From Watersipora subatra (lineage: Eukaryota; Bryozoa; Gymnolaemata; Cheilostomatida; Watersiporidae): 64,000 nt of DNA. Shown piece by piece: positions 53,208-64,000 of the stretch. A model generated the notes under the pieces. That model searched no databases. It was given only the letters and a program-made list of their open reading frames with translations, and was not told the DNA's origin. Location: assembly GCF_963576615.1 (NCBI RefSeq), contig NC_088711.1:5332001-5396000 (forward strand), given 5' to 3'. Each line of letters begins with the position of its first letter. The stretch's first letter is position 1. Made by a program: the position numbers and the translations under genes.

Positions 53208-56200
53208 TCTAACAAACTATTATCTTTCGAACCGTTCAGCAAACCTGCAAAAGTTTACATTAAACTATGATAACCACAGTAACACCTTGAAATAAGCATG
53301 TTTTTACAGTTCCCTCAATTTTAGCCTCATGCCTACTTTATCAACTTGTAATAATTTTCAACACTTTTTTATTATTCGTTTCAAATCTGTCTTGTTGTAA
53401 ATCTGTCATAAATCAAGTGGTTTTGTTGCCAGTCTTCAAGAGTATTTTAACAACCGCTTGGCTGTATAGGTACATCCAAAATATATAGGTATAGAAGAGA
53501 TTGTGAATAATGTTGAGTGGGGCCGAGAAAAAGAAAGCTGAAGGATTTGCTATGCAGCGGATTTGCTATACTTAAGTAATGAGGACTAAATGAATACAAC
53601 CAAAACTCAAGTTGCTATCGGTGGTCTCAAAATAACAATGTTTGCCAGCAATACTTATTAAAAGTATAAAAAAAATTTATATGGCGACTTGATTTTCTGT
53701 CTTATGGAGCAAATCAAATAAAAATTAATTGGTTTGTTTGCCTAGAAAAAGTATTTTCAGACACCACCACTTTGAGTCAATCATTATAAATGGCAGTTTT
53801 CCATAAGCCTTACAAACTGCAATTGTCCAATCAGGATGTTAGCATTTTTCATCACATTCAAGTCGGTTGTTTTTTTTTACTTAAAACGGATCCTAAAGAT
53901 GAGTGGTCTTTCTACCAGTTTCTAATAAATAAGAGAAATTACTATTTGATTATTTTAGTTTTATTTGAAAGAAAAACAAACAGGGATGATAGTAACTTTT
54001 ACTCAAAAATACACTGGCTCATGGGCTTGTTTTTGAATGTTACATTTTTGAACAGAAAAATATAACCAGGAGATTTCTAACTGTTGCCAAAGATAAAAAC
54101 TGATATATAAAATTTATAAATATTATATCTTACAAAACCTATTAATCATAGATTACCAAATCTATGGTTATATTTTTTCTGCTGGTAAGGTTTAAGGTTT
54201 ACCATCTTGAAAACCTTACAAACCTTGCAAAATGACCATATCAATGTCCTTCGAAATGTTCTACTAGTCATGACATTCCAGCCGGTTTTCCAGCAGAATT
54301 ACCTGTGGCAAAGGAGTTATCAAATGAGATGTTGCAATGAAGGCTTTATCAAATGAAGAACAGGTTACTTCCTGATGGGTTTTAAAAATCAAGACAGTGG
54401 ATTAAAACAATATACTATATTATTTAGGCAAAATCAAATTTCACAAAAAATTAAAGCTTCATGCAGTTAAAAGATTTCTACGTGGTAGTATTCAATTATA
54501 AGGGTGCAGGTAATGTGTTGGTTAGGTAAATGGCCTAACTTTAAAAGTAGGAATACAACAGCTCGGTCTTGGATTTATTTTAAGATAGACCAAAAATTAA
54601 AATCAGATTAGGTCCAATTCTTATGCAAAATTTTATTTGTAATGAACAGTTGTGCTCAGTTTAAACAAAAATAATTTTGTGAGAAGCAAAAACTAATCTG
54701 AATGTTCTGTATCTTCTAACGAATCCACAATTGCAGCAAATACATAAGTGAACATAAGACTACCTTTTACTGAAACTTGATATTCTTTCTGCACTTCAAA
54801 CAGTCGCCATAACAACTATAATCCAACCCGAAGGTGTTTAGCCGGGATCTAAATAATTCATAATAAGATTTAAATGCGTTCACAAATGTTGTTCAAAGAT
54901 ACATTATAAAGACTTGTATTAGTTTTTACAAATCTTGCACAATGGTTCAAACATTTATCAACACGACTTTTGGTATACTGCTTAATACTGACGATAGTAA
55001 ATAGATTTTTGCAGGGTTTATAAATGCAAAATAAATAGTTTTAGGTAGTTCGAAGCAATAATTTGTTTGCTCATCAATTCTACAGAATAAGCACTGAAAT
55101 TTACCAACCAGTAAGAACAGAACTTGTGGTTGTAATAAAGCAAAAGCTGAGGCCTACCTTCTAGCAGCAGAAGGGTCAAAACACAGACAAACAAAATGCA
55201 TAACCATATACAGTGCAACCCAGGGTTACGGTTTTTTCAACTTACGATGTTGAACATGTTTTTTTGTCCCCCTCCTTACAGTATTTTTGTTTCAATATGA
55301 CATTAACAAAGATATCTTTAAAATATTCGTTATGCACTTTTGTAAAGGGCATCGATAAATGTGTAGCGAGTTATTGACGAAAAAATTTCCATGCAGCCTT
55401 TTGATTTATTGAGTTTTGTACTGCACAGCGAGTCAGTTCTAGTTTTATTTTATAGTATGAATCATACTCTCGCTTTTCCGTTCAACCTTTTCCGTGAGTA
55501 ATTCTTTGTGATTGAAAATTTTTTCGTTCATGCATCTTATTTGCTTCACATTGGCATATTTTATGACTTTCTCATGCTTGAGGTATAAAAGTGATAAGTG
55601 CACATCAATAGGCGATTCCGGTCAATAATTCACCTCATACAAATACTTAGCCAACTTTCACAGCATAGACAATCACGTGCTGTCATCGATGGCTGCGCAT
55701 CATCTTCATCAATATTAGTATTTGCTTATTGGTATTTGCTTTCTAATATTATAGCATTGCCATTCTCAATCTTACTTTTCAGTTACTCAGCAACTAAATT
55801 AGACAGAAAAGATCTAGTCAAGACTGAATGGAAGTGCGGGTCTTTAATAAAGAGAATGTCAAAGGCTTCGATTTTTGTAATGAAGTAATGCAACTTTGCG
55901 ACAAACACTAGTAGGTTTTAAAAACACATGTCTAATCTGAGTAGATATCCTTTACAATATGTACACAGCAAGGTTGGCTCAGTTTAAACCAGCAGAAAAA
56001 AACTAGTGTTTATAAGTTTTTTTCATTATTTTTTGTGACAATATTTTAAGCTCCTAGTGGTTCCTGTGTAGTAGAAATGCAATTCTATGTAATTATCAGT
56101 TGTAGAAGTTCATTTAGCACATTGTAGTGAGGTGGTGGTAGAACTCAAGTTGAAACAAATGAAATCCTAGCACAACAATGAATTAATGTCTTTAATTTTC

Positions 56201-56500
56201 AATTGCATTTATCAAGTGGTATGAAAATATCTTTATTGATGAAATATGAAAACCATGTGAAACATATTAATCCCATCACCGTTTCTAATAATGAATAAAA
56301 ACTTTTTCAAGTCTAGCCAGTGGGAAAGGATTGCTTATAATTAGAAATTAAAACAATAAAATCCTTTTGGGCAAAAGCTTTAAATTTGTAAATTAATATT
56401 TCATTTATTGGACACAAGCCAAAGTCGTTGGATTGTTAGAATTCAGTTTATCAAGTTTTTGGTGTTTCGAAAAGTTGAAGTTGTGCCTTGAATTTCCAAC
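53208..56500. other. Region upstream of the kinesin gene, nothing recognised
   Basis: AT-rich. It should contain the kinesin 5' UTR and promoter, but no TATA box, initiator or untranslated exon could be assigned with confidence. The open frames here (for example plus strand 53790-54065 and 55598-55888) lack recognisable motifs and splice context. Confidence 0.4.
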
Positions 56501-56680
56501 ATGCCTCGCAAACAGGATCCCGTTTGGCAGTTTTTTACTCGAACCGCAGAACGCAAAGGTTTTAAGGCAAAATGTAATAAGTGTGCCGTCATAATGCAAG
56601 GTCACGCAGATAGGCTTAAAGCTCACGTAGTAAAATGTCAAGCTGCTCTTCACTACCACACAATTAATCACTGGGATTAA
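56501..56680 (+). CDS. BED-type zinc finger peptide (hAT N-terminus-like), 59 aa
   Basis: ATG at 56501, TAA at 56678-56680. It reads 'MPRKQDPVWQFFTRTAERKG', then 'FKAKCNKCAVIMQGHADRLK' and 'AHVVKC'. The C-x2-C...H-x4-5-[H/C] spacing and W-x-x-F are those of a BED finger as found at the N-terminus of hAT transposases. It stops just after the finger. No hAT TIRs were found around it. It could be a transposon relic or the first exon of a domesticated gene. Confidence 0.65.
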   Translation: MPRKQDPVWQFFTRTAERKGFKAKCNKCAVIMQGHADRLKAHVVKCQAALHYHTINHWD

Positions 56681-57204
56681 AATTCCTACTTATACATAGA
56701 GCTGTACGTAATATATTCAATTTATGTGATGAGATTTCTGTTCTGTAATTTTTCCTTCATGTTTACTTAAAAGTTCATTCTAAAATTTCCAGATGTTTTC
56801 CCTCTTTTTTCTTGTAACAACTTCCACAGTACCATCTTTAACATATAATTACCGTATTTATGTTCAATACTCAATCATGTAGCTATAGCAAGTGATGTTA
56901 ATTCGACTTGAACTTGCAAAAACCTTGGTCAAATTTTAGAAACCATAAAACCGGTTTGAAACATAAAAACCGGTTTAAACTAAAAACCTGTTTTATTCAA
57001 TCTTTTTCATAACAGCCATGGTTTTTCCAACCCTGATAAGCTGATAATTTGATAACACGCTGCAATTAACCTAAACATGTTTTTACTGTATGTAGTAGGC
57101 CTACAACAATAATAAGGGTTTAAAAACTCATCTATCCGAGCCAACTGGCTTTGTCTAATACGTTTAAAAATCACCTTCCTGTTCAACAAGTAACTGGACT
57201 TTTA

Positions 57205-57345
57205 GACGACAGTCAATAGGGTGACAGACAATTAGGCGAAACTTTTGGCTCAAAAGGCGACAACTTCAGACGGAAGGGCAACACGGCGGACAAACCAGGC
57301 AAATTTCAGATTGAAAGGCGACAAATCGGTTTGCTGTTTGGTTGA
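57205..57345. repeat. Left member of an inverted GGCGACA-rich pair
   Basis: 'AAAAGGCGACAACTTCAGAC', then 'GGAAGGGCAACACGGCGGAC', lies in inverted orientation to 60885-60985. Homology includes the outer words 'CAACAAGTAACTGGAC' and 'TTGAACGGTTTATGGAC'. The sub-motif (A)AAGGCGACA repeats within each member. Confidence 0.7.
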
Positions 57346-58950
57346 AGGCTAAGTACCGTAATGACAAACTATGAGATTCCGCCGTCGTGTGTAGCGATTA
57401 TGTATATTTTTGAAATGTTCCTTGATCCTTAATTTATAAATCGAAATAGTAACGTGTATTTTTAAATGCCATCGGTGGGATTCCTCTGATTATGCTCGCC
57501 CAGACGTTGAACAAAATATTAAAGTTTTTTAAATGCATGTAGCTTATTCAATTAAAATCCTAAAACTTGTTTTTGTATCAGCGTGTTTGTTCAAAATGAT
57601 TCGAAAAGCCACGTTCTCGGCTGAATTGTCGACAGCCTTGTCTCTGATTGTTAAAACTTTGGAGTTATCTCAACTCGAGAAAAAATAGTTTTTTGGTTTC
57701 GGTCATCAAAATTCACAGTAGCCTGGAAAAAAGTATGCTCTTTGCATGAGATGAAAAGACAATTCTCTAATATTGTGATTTCTCATTTACTTGTGAAAAG
57801 GATGATTTCCTTATCCTTGTTTCTTCACAATTATGATACTAATCCAATGTCATTATAATGCAGACTAAATAAGCTAAACTGCCATTCACACCAATCTATG
57901 TTTGTTGAGATTTTATTTGAGTATTAAGAATGAAGATTTTTCTGACATAGGTGTCTAAAATATATCCATATTTACTAACTTCTACAGCTTGTCGCAAAAA
58001 GTCTAAAACGCATCAAAGAAAGCTTTGAGAAATGACACTTGAGATATTCAACCGAATCACCCTTGTCACAGATCCCGATGGCACACACAACTTGTAGTTT
58101 GACACAATGAGGAGTGATCAACATCTCAAAGACCTTTATGATATATACTCATCTGTAGGTTAATGCTGCCATGCACTGCACCATATACTATATTTTGCAT
58201 TTAACACACTCTATGAATCCTTTTTACACACGACTATTTTAACGAAAGACAGACTTCAGAAAAGAATGGACGATATTACATAGACAGCAATCGGCTTGAA
58301 CTTTAATGACAGCTTTATTAAAGAGTGGTGCAAGGAATTTTCTGCTATTATTGTTGTGTATGATTGGAAGTGCAAGTGCATTAAAGTACCTGCATGTGAC
58401 TGTATACTTATACTCCTGTACTTCAATTTATCTCTTCATGTAAGTTTTAGAAATAGTAAAAAATAATATTCAGTTTCCAATTTATAATCGTGTACCTGAT
58501 CTCGTCATTCTAGATAGAAAAAAGAGGTTTCTTTGCTAGGTGTGTTTATCTACATAGTTTCAATCAGAATCAATTCATTGTAAAAAAAAAAAAAACATTT
58601 AATGCTGCAAACTATTGATATACATATTGTTGAAAGTTATCTATATAAATATTTCTCAAAGTATGTCATGTGTTATGTGTCTGCATTCCGGCTATAGATA
58701 TAGCTATTGCGCAAGCTGATTATTTTACCGATGCGGCCACGCGTTACGACACCCCTGTTAAGAGACTTTTCGTAAGGTTCACTTACTATATCTAAAATCA
58801 GGGCAAATTCTTTCCGTGGCGACAAGTATTCTCTCACCATTCGGTCAGACAAAGTACGATATCTCATTTTTACCAATATCGAGAGATAATAGTGTCGTCG
58901 TATTCAAAGTTTTTATGGATATTTTCGGGTGGAACAGTAATCTTTTTTAA
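57346..58950. other. Interior between inverted ends, no gene recognised
   Basis: Part of the 3.7 kb interval bounded by the inverted pair. No transposase motif. The 67-codon minus-strand frame at 58673-58876 ('MVKMRYRTLSDRMVREYLSP') has no family I recognise. Confidence 0.4.
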
Positions 58951-59618
58951 CCCTTCCACTGCCGTAGACGCATTTTTGCGTTTTCTGTGGTCGACTGTCG
59001 TAGACGCATTTTTTGCGGTTTTTCCAGCAGTTGAGTAGTAACTTAATTTTATTATTCGTTGACAACATGACCAATGATCTTTAGGACTTTTATAGTATCG
59101 ATTGTGTCGTTCGAAGATTTTTCTATAAACTTAGTCTAAATAACGAAGCAGTTTTAAAATTTCTTTGGGAATTTCCAACTTAAAAACGAACATTTTTTGT
59201 GTAAGTTTTGGAAGTACCTCCCAAGTTAGAAAACAGATAATTACTTATGTTGATGATATTATAGCATACTCAAACTTTTTGTGATTACACAGATAATTAA
59301 AGTGGCAGCACTGACTGATGGTGATGAAAGTAATAGTTTTGTAAGAGCAAGGTACACTGTAGGGGATCGCTTTAGCTTCGTAGTGATCGTAGCTTCACAT
59401 AGCTTTAGCAATGCACAAAGTATAGATACACTGAATTTTTGGGATAGCACTATTTTTAAATATGTTAGCAAAATAAAATATATAACAAATGTGTTCTAGA
59501 TAGAGTTTGAAGTTGAAAAAGGTTGTCTACGTATTATGAAGCAAAATTGGCAATTTTTGGTAAAATGGCTGGAAGTAGGCCGATAGCTAAATTTGTACAT
59601 GGACGGTAGTGAGAGGGT
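58951..59618. mobile_element. piggyBac-like TTAA MITE (about 670 bp)
   Basis: The left end is TTAA then 'CCCTTCCACTGCCGTAG'. The right end is the complement of 'CCCTCTCACTACCGTCC', followed by TCAA, probably a mutated TTAA. Related but rearranged copies occur at 35050-35288, 36955-37176 and 38210-39200. The CCCT-start TIR and TTAA target suit piggyBac. The internal 72-codon frame (59281-59499) has no recognised motif. Confidence 0.65.
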
Positions 59619-60039
59619 CAAACACACACTTTTATGCAAGAATTGTTATTATTAATTCAACATATTCAGAATTTTTATTTTGTTTTCTCAGTTCGCAATA
59701 ATTGTATCCTTTATTTAATGGTCTTTTATTGTAATTGTAGCAAAACCGATCTAATTTAGCTATTACTTCCTAATTGTTTCACATTTATATCTGAGCCCTT
59801 TCATAGTTGTTCTATTTTTTGTAATTGATTTGACCTGCATAAAAGATTTTCTTCATGATATGAAGTTTAAAAATTACAATTGTTTTATAAAGTTTGAAAA
59901 CCTTAACAGTTGTTTTATTTTCTCTGTTATTTTGTTTCAATTACGCAAAACACTCTTTTCATGATAGGTAGTTTGAAAGTTAGAATGGCAAATGTTGTTA
60001 TATGTTAAATACACATAAACGTTTTGTCCAAAAACCTTT

Positions 60040-60073
60040 TTATTACCCAGGCAATGACGGATGGTACAGCTAG
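60040..60073 (+). mobile_element. Helitron-like 3' terminus
   Basis: 'ACCCAGGCAATGACGGAT' forms an imperfect hairpin, followed by 'GGTACAGCTAG' and T at 60074. Same layout as the 3' end of the element ending at 35610. The matching 5' TC end was not located, so the element's length is unknown. Confidence 0.45.
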
Positions 60074-60884
60074 TATATGATAAAGATCAGCTTTACACAT
60101 TTGTATAAAGCTGATTTTTATACAAATATTTATGCACATAAATATACCAAAGAGCAAATTTATTAAAATGTATCAAGCTAAACTCAGATGTATAAATTTA
60201 TTTTTATACTGCAGTTAGAACAAGAGTATACATTAGTTAGAGAGTCACTACTGAGGGTCCAAATACATGATACATGAGCCAGTGATAGTATAATAATCAT
60301 CAACCGGAGTATGCTGGTGACTCAAGAATGCATCGCTTCAAAGGAGTTAAAAAAGTTGGTACCTCTATGATGTCATATACTAGGCGGTAAGGAATTTTAG
60401 ACTCTCGCCACACTGATAACCAACTTGCCAGTTTTCACAAGCAGTCAAGGAAGGAAGTGAAAACAAAAATAGTGACTGTCTAAATAACTTCTGAGCGTGT
60501 AGAGTTGACAAACTGGCAAAAGTTAAATTTTTGGAAAGGTTGAACAGAAGAATAGTTGGGTGATTAAAGACAGATTAATCTCAGCAGTTTCTTTTGAAGA
60601 ATAACCATCTCAATTAAGTGAATATCTGGTACATTAATTAATACAATTTAAAATTCTGATGTGTGTAAAAGAATAATGTAATCAGATTAATGTGGATATA
60701 AGCAGGTAATAGATGCCAAGGAAACAAGGTGGAGCAATGTGTGAAAAATTTACTAATGCAAAACTTCCGATCTGGGCATCAATAAAGTTGGTGTCTTGCT
60801 GGTGTTCAATACTAATTCACAACGACATAACAGGACTGAATATTTTTAATTGATGCTGCCCTCAAAGTTGTAGTTTCAAAGTCC

Positions 60885-60985
60885 AGAATTGTCGCCTGCC
60901 TGTCTGCTGTGTCGCCTTTCCGTCTGAAGGTGTCGCCTTTTAAACCGAAAGTGTTGACTAAGCGATTGTCACCTAACTGTCCATA
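60885..60985. repeat. Right member of the inverted GGCGACA-rich pair
   Basis: 'GTCGCCTTTCCGTCTGAAGG', then 'TGTCGCCTTTTAAACCGAAA', complementary to 57205-57345. Together they bound about 3.8 kb and could be the termini of an unrecognised DNA transposon. Confidence 0.7.
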
Positions 60986-61800
60986 AACCGTTCAACAAAC
61001 GTTTTTGTGTTTAAATAGCAAAAAAAGCATGGGTATGTGAAACTTCACTCACCGTACAAGCAGCCGTGAAGAATATATACAGAAAGCAGAATATTCGTAA
61101 TACAACTAAGAGTAGTAGTATACTACTAGTACACTACCTACGAGAGTCGTTTCTATTTTAAATAGGCAAAAGTTTCTGTTGGATCCAATAGCTGTTGTAT
61201 AATCCTATCTAGATAGTTTGGTTTAAAGTCCAAGCTACAGCTTGCAGTTAAGTCAAGGTCAAGCCTGTTTCTATGCCAGCTCTGAGTGGATCGTAGAAGA
61301 GTTTAGACAATTGTGTAAACATTGTTTTATATAGAGCCTCTCTTCCTGTGGAGGCATGTGTTCAGAAAATTTACATACACTTGCATCGAGCTGACTTCAT
61401 TTTTACACTTTTTAAAGCTTCTATTACTCTGTTATTCTATTAATTCTATTAAACTGCAGGTAAAATTACAGAAATAGATAACTTGTATTGTTCAAGCGTA
61501 CAGCCTGCCTGTACTTGCTGGAGCTTCACGTGATGGAAAGAAATTGATGAAAATTTACATGTATGTTGATCCTGATCGAAAAAGTAGGTTTGCAGCCTCA
61601 ATATAATCAATACAATTTTATGATACATCCCTACTTTGTCCTTTTCAACAGAGTTTCACTTTTTTATAGATTAATTACCAAGACCCACAGCATATTGACT
61701 GTGAGCTAGATGTATATGATTAGTCATTGTTGTACACAAATTGTACAGTAGTAGTAACCTTGTCAATCACTTCAGTCATTAGTTTTATAATACTACTGTT
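60986..61800. other. Intergenic, nothing recognised
   Basis: AT-rich with no open frame, repeat or splice context that stands out. Confidence 0.4.
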
Positions 61801-61812
61801 GCAATGATTCAG

Positions 61813-61909
61813 ATGGAGGCCAAGGGTTGGTTATGGATCTGAGTTTGCTGTTAATGTAGATGATCACGCATTACCTTTCAAAATTCAGTTTTCATGGGCA
61901 GTGAAAAAG
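61813..61909 (+). CDS. Candidate short exon, unassigned
   Basis: Bounded by AG (61811-61812) and a good donor GTAAGG. The open frame reads 'WRPRVGYGSEFAVNVDDHAL', then 'PFKIQFSWAVKK'. Composition looks protein-like, but no family is recognised. It could be a 5' exon of the THAP gene or the end of another gene. It rests on splice signals and composition alone. Confidence 0.3.
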
Positions 61910-62193
61910 GTAAGGAAAGTTTAATGATACATCATGCGTGTACCACTAACCAAGAAACTTTTCTTCTAAATACTGGTCGTGCATCAGCGAGTTTCATATT
62001 ATTAATTTTAACGTATACTTACTAAAAATGCCGTGTCAGTTTTTTTAAAGTCACGAAATGCTGCTATCCTCACCTCCGATCTCACCAAGCAAACAACAGT
62101 CTACTACTACAGGCCTCCAAAGGTTTACTTCAATGTACCCCTAGAAGTTATACACCTAATTTACATCATGCTGACTTGCTAAAATTAGTTTTA

Positions 62194-63451
62194 GTGCCGA
62201 GCAGTTGTGCAGCACCTCTTTGCACTAATCAAGACTCGGGGTTTACTCTTCATCGGTTTCCTATGACTGCCTTACTACGGAACCAATGGCTGGTGAATAT
62301 GAAACGTCTCTCCTCTTTCAACTCTGGTAAAGGGGACAAACTGCGGCAGCCCACCAGCTCATCACATTTATGCTCAGTAAGTTGTAACATTTTATAAAGA
62401 GATTAAGTTTAGTACTAAGTACAAAAGACCACCTATTTAATGAGTTTTAACAATAATACTGCTAGTAAAAGTAGAAGCTGTCACTTAGTGTTAAGGAATC
62501 TTCTACAGGACTAAGAATTCATAAGTTTGAAGACAATCTTAGTCTTTGTAGACAACACATGTCATCACCCATTGTGCCACTTCAACTGATTTGTTTGCTT
62601 GTGGGTTGGTTAGGTTAATCATCCTTGTGTAGTGCTATATTTTCAGCACATTTTGTGAACTTTTCTAGGTAGGTCTATTGTTATGAAAAGATGTAAGTAT
62701 TACTTCTGTTAATGTCACTTAATATTGTATATATCTGATTTGATTTTTATTCCAGGCGCACTTTACTGATAACTGCTATTTAGAAATGAGAGGCGCAAAG
62801 ATCTTGAAGAAAGATGCAGTTCCTACAGTGTTTAATTTTGCACCTGAAAAATCACAGCCAAAGAGAAGAGTGCACTTCGATTTAGCAAATTCATCTGGTA
62901 ATTATAACAACATTGTTCCTACTTAGTTTAATTAGTAACATGATGAAGCTGTTGAATGACAAGATGAAAACATGTTAGGCCTTTTTGAAACATTGAAATA
63001 TCGGAGTGGCAATTCTACCCTCTTTACTAGTTGAATTTATAGGTATAAGTTCAAAGTGACCTTATTTTTATGTTGCCATTACAGAACAAGTGCCTGAAGC
63101 TGGCAATAAGAGTTGGAATACATCTGTAGCTCTGCATATTGACCATGATAGTTACCTATCTATGAGTAAGTATTTTCTGGTAGTTAATTATTTATTATAT
63201 TCACTAAATTTTGATGGCATTGTATAGCCTATATGCACGGTTTGGATTAACATGTCGTAGCCTAATGTAATGCTATGGAGTGCTCTAACATCAATAAGAT
63301 ATTTGTGGCCGATATTATAATTTCTTTTGAAAATGTCTCCTCCAGTACTAACAGTGAAAGCCATCTACAAGAGTCAATTCCTTGCAGCAGTTCTCATGAC
63401 ACAACTGCTAGCCATAGTTCTCATGACAGTTTTAAAAGTGGCTATGACTCA
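62194..63451 (+). CDS. THAP-domain gene, at least four exons (3' end outside)
   Basis: Exons: 62194-62376, 62756-62897, 63085-63165 and about 63337-63451, with donors GTAAGT, GTAATT, GTAAGT, GTAAGT. Exons 1-2 form a THAP zinc finger: 'PSSCAAPLCTNQDSGFTLHR' (C-x4-C), 'NQWLVNMKR', 'SSHLCS|AHFTDNCYLE' (C-x2-H), 'DAVPTVF'. Later exons are serine-rich and unstructured ('HDTTASHSSHDSFKSGYDS'). THAP proteins bind DNA through this finger; whether this one is a host factor or transposon-derived cannot be told. The expected ATG before P-S-S-C reads GTG at 62194-62196, so the true start may lie in an upstream exon. The join to the last exon is not phase-consistent as drawn. Confidence 0.75.
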
Positions 63452-64000
63452 GTAAGTTTGTTAGTCATATAATTAAATAGCTTGAGATTTAAATGATGTT
63501 TTAAAGGATTTGAAATGTACAAACTCCAAAAATGCTAGAATTTATCGTCATTGATATAGAGAAGAGATGAGAGGAGTAATATATAACATTGCATTGACAA
63601 TAATGAGCTACAGAAAATGCTCGATTTTAACTTGTACTGTATCTAATTCAAGCTATCTAATTTGACTAAATAATTTACACCCAACGCTTGTCGTGTAATA
63701 TTTATAGTTTTAAATTTGAGTGATATACAGTGGCATACTGTATGAGCAGAACCTTGTTTATAGCATTCGACTTAAAACTTTCACATTATGTTTTTTTTCT
63801 GTGACAAGCAGCTTCAGAGAGCATAAAAGAGACAACAGCTGTGGAATGACCAGCTACAAAGTAAAATAATGAAAATGTTTAATGCTGACGAGTAAAGGGC
63901 TCTAAAAGGGTAGTGTTAAGTATAGACATAAGTTGTTAAACTGTATTCTATTGCCTAGGCACTTGGTATTGTTTTTTCTACTTTAATTACACAGCCAAAC
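63452..64000. other. Probable intron to the window edge
   Basis: Follows the GTAAGT donor at 63452. AT-rich, no further exon recognised, so the THAP gene most likely continues beyond the window. Confidence 0.45.

Noticed and set aside
58673..58876. 67-codon minus-strand frame with protein-like composition
   Set aside because: No recognised family, no splice context and no neighbour to support it.

Overview
The window is AT-rich metazoan DNA. Coding exons are short, bounded by GT/AG splice sites and separated by long introns full of transposable elements. The repeat content (an LINE with a restriction-like endonuclease, a Kolobok element, ZBED5-type hAT, Helitron ends, Penelope-like and Ty3/Gypsy remnants, tRNA-derived SINEs) fits a non-vertebrate animal, perhaps a marine lophotrochozoan. 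The sequence alone does not name the species.

Two host genes are supported. The first is a minus-strand kinesin-6 gene of the KIF20A/KIF20B group. Its start codon is at 53207 and fifteen exons were traced down to 26898. They encode the motor domain (P-loop, switch I, switch II) and then a coiled-coil stalk, roughly 850 residues; the 3' end was not found. Its introns carry many separate tandem-repeat arrays. The 13.3 kb intron between exons 13 and 14 (27634-40979) holds a GT-rich microsatellite, a nearly full-length RLE-type LINE, a THAP/P-element-like fragment and a composite Helitron with nested insertions. The second gene is a plus-strand THAP-domain gene at 62194-63451+ with at least four exons, running toward the right edge.

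The left 26 kb is mostly transposon debris. Two diverged copies of one segment (A, about 6310-11175; B, about 21510-26215) act as paired empty/filled sites. Copy A has a 1215 bp hAT (8921-10135) and a 25-unit minisatellite where copy B has the uninterrupted site and one unit. Copy B has a 318 bp TTAA element (23744-24061) where copy A has none, and also a truncated LINE. Between them lie a 2672 bp ZBED5-like hAT (12716-15387), decayed Ty3/Gypsy coding sequence, a 4047 bp Kolobok element (16086-20132) and a Penelope-like GIY-YIG remnant. The Kolobok element carries a broken plus-strand THAP transposase and, convergent to it, an intact two-exon minus-strand gene for a cysteine-rich protein resembling the P2X7 C-terminal zinc-binding module.

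The right part (53.2-61.8 kb) is intergenic: a BED-finger ORF, a piggyBac-like TTAA element, a Helitron 3' end and an inverted pair of GGCGACA-rich ends 3.7 kb apart. The most striking small feature is a perfect 122 bp palindrome at 42764-42885 with a 9 bp target duplication, inside a kinesin intron.

All calls come from reading the sequence by eye. Family names rest on remembered motifs and no searches were run.
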